Part shown: piece after piece, positions 8,246 through 18,700 of the stretch
Position numbering within the stretch: position 1 is the first letter of the stretch
Layout: each line of letters begins with the position of its first letter
Assembly (NCBI GenBank): GCA_045661345.1
Contig: JAZRFM010000023.1
Location: 1 to 35,716, forward strand
Direction of reading: 5' to 3'
DNA length: 35,716 nucleotides
Origin: RUG12461 sp045661345
GTDB taxonomy: Bacteria; Bacillota; Clostridia; Lachnospirales; Lachnospiraceae
Program-made: the position numbers and the translations under genes
The notes under the pieces: model-generated
What the model saw: the letters and a program-made list of their open reading frames with translations, nothing else
What the model was told of the DNA's origin: nothing
Databases searched by the model: none

Positions 8246-9916
8246 ATGAGAAGATCTGCGCAATTTGCACTCCGGGAAAATGAGGTGGAAAACGTCCTGC
8301 AATTCGTGCGGGACAGTCTGACGCAGTATGTTCCGAAGCGGAACACGACCAAAATCCTGGCGGTTCTCGGAGAGATCATCGGCAGTATGGTGGATCACGG
8401 AAGTGAAGGCGGGGTTCTTCGCATCAGCGTACAGAAATCCGTCGGGCGGACCTGGGTTGAGATCAATGCCCCCGGACAGGAATATCCCTTGCTCGACAGT
8501 ATCCGCGCCGGCAATCTGGATTCCGAAACGGAGATCGGCAGGGAGGCACTGGAGGAGCTTAAGCTGACCATGCTCCGGTCCTTCGCCGGCGACATCAAAT
8601 ACCGTCACAGAGACGGTTACAATTATATCCGGATGATTCTGTACCGGTACCGGCGTGCCTTCCTTTACAAGACACTGTTTGCCCTCTTTGCCGGGATCGG
8701 CATCGCCACACTCCTTGCCGCCTTTGCACCGGACGCGTTTAATCAGTCCCTGAATGAGTATGTGCTGTCCCCGGTCAAAACCATCTATCTCAACCTTTTG
8801 CGTATGATCGTCGCACCGGTGGTGTTTTTTTCCATTGTCACCTGTGTGGGAGGATTTTCCAGTCTGCGCGAGCTTGGAAAGATCGGCGGGAAAACCCTGC
8901 TCTGGTATGCCGTGACCACCGTGATCGCTGTGGGCGTCGGGATGGGAGTCTTCTTTCTCCTGCAGCCCGGGAGGATTCAAATCGCGCCGCCGCCCGATAT
9001 CGCGGCCTCTCTCACCACGGCAGAGATCTCCTTCAGAGATCTTCTGGTTGATATGTTTCCGTCAAATATGCTGAGCCCGTTTCTCAATGACAACATGCCG
9101 CAGCTCATTTTTCTTGCGCTGATCTGCGGAATTGCCGCAGGGTTGATCGGGCAGTATTCCATTGTTTTGAAATCCCTGTTTGATGCCTTCAATGAATTGT
9201 TTATGAAGATTGCCGGCATCATCATCCGGTTTATGCCCATCGCCATTTTCTTTTCCATCGCTTCCACCATCCTGACGACAGGAATCCGGTCATTGCTCTC
9301 TGTCCTTGGTATGTTCGGCACTTTTGTGCTCGGGCTGGGGGTGATGTGCCTCATCTATATCATCCTGCTGGCCGCGGTCGGGAAGCTGAACCCCGTCATT
9401 TTCTTCCGGAAGTATTGGCCTACGATGGTGCAGGTGTTCTCCATGGGCTCCTCCAACGCCGCCATTCCGCTCAACATGGAGGCGGCGCAGAAAAAACTGG
9501 GGGTCAGCTCCAAGGTCTCCAGTCTGACCATCCCCCTGGGCTCTACCATCAACATGCACGGCACCTGTATTGTTCTCGCCGTTTTTTCCCTGGCGCTCGC
9601 AAGAGTCTATGGCATGCCGGTCTCCAGCGGCAGTCTGATCACCCTGGCGCTGACCATCGTCATTCTTTCCATGGGTGCTCCCGGCATTCCGGGGAGCGTG
9701 GTGATCTGTCTTTCCGTTCTTCTGGAGCAGCTGTATGTGCCCGTTGAGGGGATCAGCCTGATCATGGGCATCGGTCCCCTGATCGGCATGTTCCTTTGCA
9801 TGAGCAACTGCCTCGGCGATATGGTTGTTACGACCCTTGTGGCAAAGAGCTCGCAGGAGATCGATCTGGATAGATACAATCAAAAAGAGACAGTGGAAAA
9901 TGATGCAAACGGGTGA
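8246..9916 (+). CDS. DAACS (SDF)-type symporter fused to N-terminal degenerate GHKL ATPase-like domain
   Basis: A 556-residue fusion. Residues 1 to about 130 are soluble and follow the order of an RsbW-like GHKL domain: a helix with Glu43, a strand RISVQKSVGRTWVEIN, and a closing helix-strand LTMLRSFAGDIKYRHRDGYN. The N-box asparagine is replaced (Ser47) and no DNG or GxG box is visible, so ATP binding is doubtful. From about residue 137 it is a sodium:dicarboxylate symporter with hairpin motif GSSNAAIP. Against archaeal GltPh, the NMDGT motif reads NMHGT (His438). The last-helix Asp and Arg that hold the substrate are Gly514 and Leu517, while Asn521 and Asp525 are kept. Loss of these residues argues against acidic amino acid transport. 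AGGAAA lies about 10 bases before the start. It could be a sensor or a transporter of another solute. Confidence 0.85.
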   Translation: MRRSAQFALRENEVENVLQFVRDSLTQYVPKRNTTKILAVLGEIIGSMVDHGSEGGVLRISVQKSVGRTWVEINAPGQEYPLLDSIRAGNLDSETEIGREALEELKLTMLRSFAGDIKYRHRDGYNYIRMILYRYRRAFLYKTLFALFAGIGIATLLAAFAPDAFNQSLNEYVLSPVKTIYLNLLRMIVAPVVFFSIVTCVGGFSSLRELGKIGGKTLLWYAVTTVIAVGVGMGVFFLLQPGRIQIAPPPDIAASLTTAEISFRDLLVDMFPSNMLSPFLNDNMPQLIFLALICGIAAGLIGQYSIVLKSLFDAFNELFMKIAGIIIRFMPIAIFFSIASTILTTGIRSLLSVLGMFGTFVLGLGVMCLIYIILLAAVGKLNPVIFFRKYWPTMVQVFSMGSSNAAIPLNMEAAQKKLGVSSKVSSLTIPLGSTINMHGTCIVLAVFSLALARVYGMPVSSGSLITLALTIVILSMGAPGIPGSVVICLSVLLEQLYVPVEGISLIMGIGPLIGMFLCMSNCLGDMVVTTLVAKSSQEIDLDRYNQKETVENDANG

Positions 9917-9926
9917 GGGGAACGCT

Positions 9927-11741
9927 GTGGTCAAACGCCCCTCTGAAAGGGAGGAGTACAAAAATGATGCGCTGGTGGGACGCCTGATCTGGAGGACGCT
10001 GGTTCCGCAGTTTGTGACGGAGCTGAGCCTGTCCATGACCAGCATTATCGACGGGATCATCGTGGGCAGATTTTACGGTGAGAACGGTCTTGCAGCTGTC
10101 GGAATCGGTGCACCGATCCTGACGGTATTCACCATCACGGCGGGGATCTTAAGCACCGGGAATTCCGTGCTCTGCGCCTCGCTGATCGGAAAATCCGACC
10201 ACGAAAAAGCCGGGAGGGTGTTTTCCCTGGCGATCCTCTGGTCGCTGATCCTTTCCGTGATCCTGACCGCCGTCTGTGTCGGCTGCGCACAGCCCATTGC
10301 CCGGGCTTTCGGAGGAAATCAAAAACCGGAGCTCCTGCCTGCCGTCACCGATTATATCCGCGGATTTTCTCTCGGTGCCGGCATGATTATTTTCCGGCAG
10401 CTACTGGCACCCATGGTCAACATGGCGGGAGGAACCGGATTTATGTTCCTTTCCTCCCTTTCCATTCTGGGGGTGGATTTTGTGGCGGATGTGGTTTCCT
10501 CCGCCCTTCTGGACGGAGGCACCTTCGGTCTCGGTGCGGCAAGTGCATTGTCCTATGTATGCGGCTGTTTTGTTCTGGTTTTCTTTTATCTGATCAAACG
10601 CAGAGGTCTGCGGGTCAACCTGAAAACCTGCTTCAGCATACGGGGCAGTCTCGACATTTTGCGCGAGGGGATTCCCACCGCCTTAAAACGCCTTTGTGAT
10701 CTGGTGGCGCCGGTGCTTACCAACCGATTTGTCCTTGTGATCGGATCCATCAGTACCATGGCGGCCATGTCCGTCATGAATTCCGTCACACGTTTTCCGC
10801 TTTGCCTGGTGCTTTCTTTATCGACGACGGTTCTGATGCTCACCGGGACATTCTTTGCCGAATCTGACCGGGAAGAAATGGAGGCTGCCTGCAGGAAGCT
10901 TTTTGTCCACGCGGTGTTGTGGAGTACCGCCGCTGCCACGATCTTTTTTGTGTGCGCGAGACCCCTCGCCGCTTTTTTTGTACATGGGGATCCTTCCCTT
11001 GTGGAAACAGCCGCTTATGGCATCCGCTGGTACGTGATCGGGATTCCGTTTCTTGCGCTGAACCAGTGTGCTGCTTTTTATCTGCAGGCACTGGGTCACC
11101 GGAAGATCTCCAATGCCATTATGATCGTGGACAGACTTGTCACGACGGTGGTGCTCGTCTATCTGCTGGGGTGGCTCCTGGGAGAAAAGGGCGTCTTTAT
11201 TGCTTACGGCGTCAGCGAGATTGTGCTGGCAGTGGCGCTTTATATTATCGCTTCCATCAGGATCAGGCGGCCGGTTACCAGAATCAGACAGGTGCTGTTT
11301 TTGCCGGAGGATTATGGCGTACCGGAGGAGGACTGTCTGTTTGCCCTGTTCCACACCAAAGAGGATGCTATCGGCATTTCACGGGAGGTGCATGATTTTT
11401 GCGTGAAAAAGGGGATTGACGAACGTCGCTCTTTCCTGGCTGCATTATGCACGGAGGAGCTGGCAGTCAACGTGGTATCCTATGGCTTTTCTTCCCGGCG
11501 GCAGCAGCTGAGCGTCCGGCTGTTTATCAAATTCAGTTCGGGGAATACGGACGATGCGCAGATCACGATCCGTTTCCGGGACAACGGGAAACCCTTTGAC
11601 ATCATCAAACGCCGGGAGCTTGCGGAGAAATCAGAAACGGATCCTACGACGAACGTGGGCATCCGGCTGGTGTTCGGCTCTGCAAAGAGCGTCAGCTATC
11701 ATGCCGCATACGGCATGAACAATACCGTGATCACGTTGTAG
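9927..11741 (+). CDS. MATE transporter fused to C-terminal RsbW-like GHKL kinase domain
   Basis: A 604-residue fusion. Residues about 25-460 form a 12-helix MATE (multidrug and toxic compound extrusion) transporter, starting with VTELSLSMTSIIDGIIVGRF. Residues about 475-604 form a GHKL domain of the RsbW/SpoIIAB class with all boxes visible: N-box EELAVNVVSYGF (about 510-521), RDNGKPFD (551-558) and TTNVGIRLV, followed by the closing strand. The intact ATP site predicts a serine kinase able to phosphorylate the cluster's STAS protein. GTG 9927 is preferred because GAGGGG (9915-9920) lies 6 bases upstream; ATG 9900 and 9903 are possible alternatives that overlap the previous gene. In known circuits this kinase is a free anti-sigma factor, so attachment to a transporter is notable. 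Confidence 0.88.
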   Translation: MVKRPSEREEYKNDALVGRLIWRTLVPQFVTELSLSMTSIIDGIIVGRFYGENGLAAVGIGAPILTVFTITAGILSTGNSVLCASLIGKSDHEKAGRVFSLAILWSLILSVILTAVCVGCAQPIARAFGGNQKPELLPAVTDYIRGFSLGAGMIIFRQLLAPMVNMAGGTGFMFLSSLSILGVDFVADVVSSALLDGGTFGLGAASALSYVCGCFVLVFFYLIKRRGLRVNLKTCFSIRGSLDILREGIPTALKRLCDLVAPVLTNRFVLVIGSISTMAAMSVMNSVTRFPLCLVLSLSTTVLMLTGTFFAESDREEMEAACRKLFVHAVLWSTAAATIFFVCARPLAAFFVHGDPSLVETAAYGIRWYVIGIPFLALNQCAAFYLQALGHRKISNAIMIVDRLVTTVVLVYLLGWLLGEKGVFIAYGVSEIVLAVALYIIASIRIRRPVTRIRQVLFLPEDYGVPEEDCLFALFHTKEDAIGISREVHDFCVKKGIDERRSFLAALCTEELAVNVVSYGFSSRRQQLSVRLFIKFSSGNTDDAQITIRFRDNGKPFDIIKRRELAEKSETDPTTNVGIRLVFGSAKSVSYHAAYGMNNTVITL

Positions 11742-11760
11742 CACCGGAGGAGGGAGACCT

Positions 11761-12597
11761 ATGGAAATCGTAGAATTAAACAGGGAAAACGCATCCCTTT
11801 ACAGGGAGATCATAGACCCCGATGTATGGGAAAGCATCGGGAGGAGATTCTACCGCGGCATCGTTGTGATAGAGGAGGATCGTGGGCCATCCGGCGCCAT
11901 GGTCTGGGAGTATCGGAACATGGAAGAGCCTCAGCCGACGGATGCGAAGATCTGCTTTATCCGTGCCGAAAACAGGTACACAGCGGACAGACTCCTGGAG
12001 GAATATGAGCATAGACTCTTGTCCCAAAACATCGGGAAGTCGTTCTTTGAACTGGAGAATCTTCCCAGAATGACCAGGGACGCCTTGGAGTGTGCCGGGT
12101 TTGATACCGTTGAGGGGGAAGGGCAGGATCTGGTGATTACGACGGGGGATTTAACGCCCTTACTCTCGGATAGAAAAAAGACCTCCCCCCATATAATCCC
12201 CCTTTCTGAGGTGTCAGAGACCCGGTTTATGCAGGGGATCTCCACCTGCCTGTTTATGGGGGAAAAAGGGATTCTGGAGGATCTTGCCTATATAAAGAGG
12301 GATTGGTTTGATCCCGCCAGCTCCGTCTGCATCATTACCGGTGAAATGGTGAGCGGCATGTTCCTCCTACACCGGTTTCCTTCTGGGACACTGATGCCCG
12401 TGTTATTCTATGCCGTCGGATCTGCCCATCAGCATGATCTCTTGAATATGATCCGGGTCAGTGCCGGATTGATCTATGATACTTACCCCACGGCAACGCC
12501 AATCGTGCTTCGCCGTAACAAACCCTATATCACAACCTTTACAAGGAGAGCCTTCGGAGACCGCCCGGGAAAACAAGTGCTGAAGGGCACCAGATAA
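11761..12597 (+). CDS. GNAT-like two-domain protein, function unknown
   Basis: A 278-residue soluble protein preceded by GGAGGAGGGAG. The first half has the strand-helix order of a GNAT acetyltransferase (RGIVVIEEDRGPSGAMVWEY, then AKICFIRAENRYTADRLLEEYE, then FFELENL and a C-terminal GFDTVEGEG strand). The expected acetyl-CoA motif RxxGxG/A is not evident. The second half, from about residue 135, repeats a similar pattern (SVCIITGEMVSGMFLLHRF, then HQHDLLNMIRVSAGLIYDTY), so the protein may be a tandem GNAT fold. The gene at 20535 has a comparable two-part layout with a clear GNAT motif, and the two flank the giant gene. This assignment rests on pattern only. It is the last gene before the promoter at 12622. 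Confidence 0.55.
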   Translation: MEIVELNRENASLYREIIDPDVWESIGRRFYRGIVVIEEDRGPSGAMVWEYRNMEEPQPTDAKICFIRAENRYTADRLLEEYEHRLLSQNIGKSFFELENLPRMTRDALECAGFDTVEGEGQDLVITTGDLTPLLSDRKKTSPHIIPLSEVSETRFMQGISTCLFMGEKGILEDLAYIKRDWFDPASSVCIITGEMVSGMFLLHRFPSGTLMPVLFYAVGSAHQHDLLNMIRVSAGLIYDTYPTATPIVLRRNKPYITTFTRRAFGDRPGKQVLKGTR

Positions 12598-12621
12598 CCC
12601 GCTGAGGCTTCCCCTTTTTTT

Positions 12622-12707
12622 CTGACAGCTGCATGACTTTTTCGTATATATACATTGAGGGGGGTTGCGCATTTTGCATAACACTCTGTGACGTTTGACC
12701 CCAATGT
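12622..12707 (+). promoter_or_regulatory. Promoter and structured leader of the giant gene
   Basis: CTGACA (12622-12627), a 17-base spacer and TATATA (12645-12650) make a good housekeeping promoter. Just downstream, ACATTG-A-GGG (from 12652) can pair with CCCAATGT (to 12707) as a 9-bp stem with one bulged A and a loop of about 40 bases. This may be a structured 5' leader. The 138-base gap is the largest break between genes so far in the cluster. Confidence 0.5.
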
Positions 12708-12735
12708 CCTGTGAAACGCGGTAAGGAGGTATTGT

Positions 12736-15700
12736 ATGGCACAAGTATCAAATTCTGAAAAAAGAAGCGAGTTTCAACAGAACTACAAGACCATGAAAGA
12801 GTCCGAAGCGGGATGGGAAGCCTATGAGAACACCTTTGCGAAGCAGACCAGGGCAGAGAATCTTCTGGCTTCCGGCGGAGGGGAAGAGCTGGGAACGCTG
12901 GAGGAGGAACTGGCCTCTCTCTCGGCCATGAATACCATCCGTGAATCAGAACGCACCCAGGCCTTTACCCAGGATATGCTCTTTGATCAGGATCTGAAGC
13001 TGGGCATGCGGGATGGTTCCTATATTGAGGCGGTTGGAGAGATCCAAAGACGCAGAGGCGTCACAAGCCACCGGTGGGATAAAACCAGGCAGAGCCGTAT
13101 GGGAACCAGCAGATCCACATTACAGGAAGCAAATACAAAGATCCGCGCCCTGAAAGCGAGACTCCATCCGCGGGAGAACCAAAACGCCGCGTCTCTCAGT
13201 GCCATACAGAGAGTGGAAGCGATGCAGGCAATTTATAATCAGATCCGCATTGCTGACAGAAACTGCGCAGAAGCCATTGCGCTGGAAGCAGGAGAGGAGC
13301 AGAGACTGAAAAACAAGGCGGAGCTCACTTACTGCAAGAGCATGAAGCGGATGCTGGAGAGGGAAATGCGGGAGCTTGATAGGAACAGCCCGGAGTATGC
13401 GATTCTTCAGAGAATGGCGGGGGAAAACCTGGAGAAATATGACCGGCTGATGCGGCCCTTTTTGCAGGTACAGGCAGAAAAAGAAGTGCAGGAAGCGGCT
13501 CAGGATCTGTACCAGTCAGAAGCGGTTCTGAACCAGCATCAGGGAGCAGCAGCGCAGCAAGAGGCAGACAGACTTCTGGATGAAGAGGCGGAGGAAGCTG
13601 TTTCTGCCAATATCAGAGTATTTTCCAAATTCTGTGACACCTTAAACAGCAATCAATACGGGGAAGAGGCAGACGACCTCTGGAATAATATGAAGGAGAC
13701 GTCTGCAGCCCTGCTGAACGATTGGGATCAAAAGACCGACCTTGAACGGGGGGATGCGCTGGCAGAGGTGCTGACAGCTGCCAACAGGGTTCTTACCAGA
13801 GAAGGTAGAAGAAATGCCGTGGGAAAGGCGAAAGACAGGGCGGCAAGGCAGTTCCGGTCCTTCTTTAAGTCTACCCTGGAAAGCATGTCACAAAACTGCC
13901 GTGTGCTGGCATTGGAGCGGATTTTTCAGAAGGTGGACGCTTATGATGACGATCCTGACGGGAATGAGGAACTGAAAAAAGCCAATGATTCCATTTTTAC
14001 GGAGATGGCCAGGGAACGTTACAGGAAAGAATATCCGGATGTGGATCCAAATGATGGGGCCCTGCAGTACATCGATGATCTCCATTACCGCGTTATCTAC
14101 ACACAGGAAAAGAAAGACGTGCACAGAGCGAATTTTGACAGGGTATTTGGAAATACCGAGGAGTACAAGCTGGCAGCTGAGAAGTTTCAGTTTTCAAGAA
14201 AAAAGAATCAGAATATCCTGTCCGATGATTTTCGCGTGGACAGGTTTGGAAATGTGATCCCGGAAGACAGCCAGAGGAAGCAGCAGTGGGAAAACCTGAT
14301 CAAAGAGATTGCCGGTGCCGATATGCAAAAGGCAGAGCAGATCGTCAGGCGATTATATAACCGTGCGAACCACATACCCGTGAACGCTGACTGGTTTACG
14401 GAAAGGGGTTTTAAGAAACATCTCTATGAGATCCAATCCTTCAACCAGATCAATGCCAATTCGGAAAATTATGCAACGGACTGGAAGCAGAATGGCGATA
14501 TCGACCCTAAGCTGCTTAAAGACCGGGTGAGGGGGCTGAACTTACTCGAATCGGTAAAGAAAAGGAATGATCTATCGATCAGGATGAATATGCAGTATAT
14601 TACGCCGTGGTTGAGATCCGTGGGCATCGAATGGACAATGCGTTTTAGGATGGAGCCCTCCTGGGTTATACAGGAGCTTTCCGGCATCCGGAGGTTCTTA
14701 CACAACCCCGATACGGAGTGCAGATTCCCGCTCTCGCACTGGAACCAACTGAACCCGTTCACGTTTTTGACCCATCAGGACGGCACCGAATTCAGTCAAC
14801 AGAACGATCTCCGCAGGGGGAGACTGATCCATAACCCGCAAAATCCACTGGTTCTCATCCATAAAAAAAATGAGGATTCTCTCAAAGATCTCGTGGAGGA
14901 AATCAACAGGCAAAATGTGGAGGTAATCTCCGAGGAGGTGCCACAGAACCAGGAAGAGGAAGAGGTGAAGCAGGAGAAACAGCAGGGTGCCGAGAATAAA
15001 CGCCTGCAGGAAGAGGAAGAGAAGAGGCTGGAGGAGGAACGCCTCCGGGAAAAAGAGCGCCTCCGGGAAGAGGAAGAGAAGAGGCTGGCGGAGGAGGAAC
15101 GCCTCCGGGAAGAAGAGCGCCTCCGGGAAGAGGAAGAGAAGAGGCTGGAGGAAGAAGCACACAAAGCCAGGGTGAAGGAACTGGAGGATACGGCGGAGAG
15201 GGTGACAAAGAACGCCGGTGCACTGGCAGCCATGCTGGAGAATGAAAAGAAACGTGAACTGGAATGGGTGTTTCTTTCCGGACTTCTGGAAAAATATGAG
15301 AAATTAAAAAAATCCGAGTTATCGCTTCAGGAAGGATTCGCCTTGAAGGAACAGATGACCGGTACGCTGATGAAACTCACGGGAGCGGAACGGATGATCG
15401 TGGAATTTACTCCGATAGACAGGCTTTCCGGGTTTATTCAGGAAGCAATCGGGATTCTGGGTACCAGGAAACAGAATGATCGGACCAAAACGCCCCTGCA
15501 GAATAAGCAGGAGGATCAAAAGACATATGAAGAGGGCATGAAACAGCTTCAGGCGGCCATTCGTGAGCAGGATGAAAGCTATATGGAGGAGAAAAACGAG
15601 GAAGCGCTCCAAAAGGAAGCATCCCGGCTCTATGGAATGGGAAAGAAGAGGAGTGTTTTTGAGAACCTCCTTCTCTTTGATTATAATGCCCTGCTCATCG

Positions 15701-18700
15701 GCATGAACATCAATGATGATGATGATATGTCCAATGTGATCCATTACAAGGATCTGCAGTTTATGGATGCCGACCGTATGACCCGTTATGCGTCTCAGTG
15801 CTCCATTCTCGTAAGAAATGATACGTGCGAAGACGAGGAGTATGCGGAGCTCTCCGAGGAGAGGATCCAAAAGCTTACCGACATCTCAAAGGAGATTTTG
15901 TCCGAATACACCGGAAAAGAGAAGGCGTACTTTGACGTTCTGTCCCTGAATGAAATGATCGACTTTGCCTACAGGGTGCATGACATTTTCCATGAGAAAG
16001 AAGCGGGGAAAGCAAAGAAAGAGTGCCTGGGGATAGCAGAGAAACGGAATCAGCGGAAAAAACTCCTGGATGCAGCGGTGAAGAGCTATGACAAGAAGGA
16101 GCTGGCCCTGGCCATCAGTAAGTTTGCCGGTGTGAAGGCAGAGGAGTTCACTGAGCTCATGCTCTTTGAGCTTTTAGAGATGGCCAATGACCTTTACGGC
16201 ATCACCGACGAGGATGAAGAGGAGATAAAAGCAGCGGTCAAGAACACGCTGGTTCTTTACGCCGAGTATCATACACCGGACTATTACGAACGGAAATATA
16301 AGGAGTTCTATAACCTGATCCTGCAGCAGGAATCCGACCCCAAAGCCCAAAAAGCCGATGAAAAGACCCTGAAGATATGGAAGGAGCTCGCTGTCCGGGT
16401 GCTGTCCGCGAAGTTCGGGCTTTTTGAACTTCACGAGGAGGATTATCAGAATGTGACGTACGCGGACATAAGGCGCATCATGGGAGCCCCGGATATGATC
16501 CTGTACTATCAAAAGAATCCCCCTCAGGATGATACCGAAAGGGATGATTATGCCATGGCGGTTCATACCCTGTCCCGTGGACTCCGCAAATTGTCGGAAA
16601 GGGCAAAGGAATGCTATGAAAAGGCCCTTGGCGTCAGCCTGAGAGAGCTTCCCGACGTGAAGGGATTGCAGTTGAATTCGAAGTTTTACAAAGATGATTC
16701 GGATTTTAAAGAACACGACGAGAAGAAGCTGAAAGAGGAACGTGAGGAAAAAGACGGGTATCAAGCCAACATAAAACTCAATCAGGAGCGCCAGGTACAC
16801 TGGAATAAAGTCTTAAGCAAAAGAATAAGGGAAAAGAATGCAAAGGAGAAGAGGAAAGAGTCGAAGAAGGGAGAACAGGGGGCAGAGACAGGCTTTTCTG
16901 CGGCAGCAATGCAGACCAAGTCTCTGTTCGCAGACCTTTTGAACGTCTTATCGGATACGGCTTCGGCCAGCACTCTCGCGGAGCGGGTCAAAAGGGCTGC
17001 GCTGACCCATGGAGATGTTTTTAAGCTCCTTGCCGGAACGGATAAGAAAAAAGGCTCTGGCTATGTCTGGATCTTTACGGAACTGAAGACTGGCGCCTCC
17101 GTGCAGGAGCGGAAGTTTATGGAGCTCTGCGAGAACAGTCTTTCCGAACTCATGAAATCCATAGAGAACTGCCGGAAGAACATGAAGTCTGCGGGGGAAT
17201 TAAGTGAAGACGAATTCCGGAAGATGGTGAAGAAAGGAGAGCTTGACGAAGGATTCCGAAGCCTTTCCGCCAAACTGCCGGAAATGGTGAAAGTCCTGGA
17301 GGAGGATGTGATCTCCCTGATGGAGACTGTGATCAGAGGGGCTTACGGACAAAAGTCGGAAGAAGACATCACCCTTGAGAAAGACGTTTTTGATGAGGAT
17401 CTTTATGGGGGGTCAAAGGTTGCCCTGGAGGAGGTAGAGCGGGAGAAGAAGAGGAAGGAAGCAAAAAGCCTCAGGGAGGCCATGGAGTACAGCGAGAAAA
17501 GCGAATCCAAAAGGGCAGAAGAGCGTGCAAAGCTGGACAGGATGGAGTATGAGATGCGCTTTGATACCAGCAAGGGTCAGGGCAGGTTTATCAAGCTTCT
17601 GATCACCAATTATTACAGAGAAGCGGGGGGAGCTGCAAAACGCAGGATGCTTTCCGCGATCGTCAGGGACATGAATAAGGGGACAAAGCAGAAAACGGAG
17701 TCGGAGATCGGCTGCGGGTACTTTGCGTCGGCCATGAAGGGGGCAGGTCCCATTATGCAGAAGATGCTGCAGGGTGTTCCGGAGAGTATGGTCATTCCGG
17801 AAATGACGGAAGCCCTGAACGTGGTGAAATCCTCTCTTGCCCCCATTGATCCGGACTATGTGAAGAACGTGTTTGCGATTATTGAGAGTTCCGCAGGGAA
17901 AAAGATCAAGAAAATGGGTCCCCGGAAGTCCCTTGGCGCAGCTTCCATCGCGGAGACCTTCGAATGTACCATTACCGATAAGGATGAGAAAGAACGCAGC
18001 GTAGTGGTGAAGGTTCTGCGGCCGGACGCGGCACAACGGATGGAAGAGGAACTGGATTTCATCAGTCGTGCAGCCATGTATGCAGACATGACGGATCAGG
18101 AAGTGGCGCTATACGAACAAAAATATGGCAGGAAATACGATCAGAAGAACCATGAGGTGAAGGTGACGGAATCCGGATTTCTGGCACAGTACAGCGAGAT
18201 CGTGAAGGAACTGGATTTCACCAACGAGGTACAGAATGCAAAGCTGGGCTATGAGCACTATGTGAAGCGTTATATAAATAAGAAGAACCGTCCAAAAAAT
18301 GTAAGATCCGTGATCATAGACAAGGAGCTTCCCCAGGGGAAAAGCTTTATTATTATGGATAAGGCAGAAGGAGAGACGGCCGACAGGATGATCAAAAAGG
18401 CGAAGGACACCAGGGTGAGCGGCATGAAGATCTTCAAGAATCAGAACCCTATGTTTACATCACCCTATGTACTGAATGCTGAGAATGTTGGTTCGTACTG
18501 GAGCCAAAGATATGAGTTTTTGGATGCGATGAATCAGGCTTTCACAGCTGCGGAAGCCATCTGGGATCTGGCTTATGTCTGGATCGAACAGGCCATCTTT
18601 GGCGGCAGCAGGAAAGAGAAGAATTTTATTCACGGGGATCTCCATGCCGGCAATATTATGATTGAAACAGTCATAAAAAAAGTCGAAAAACGCACAGAAG

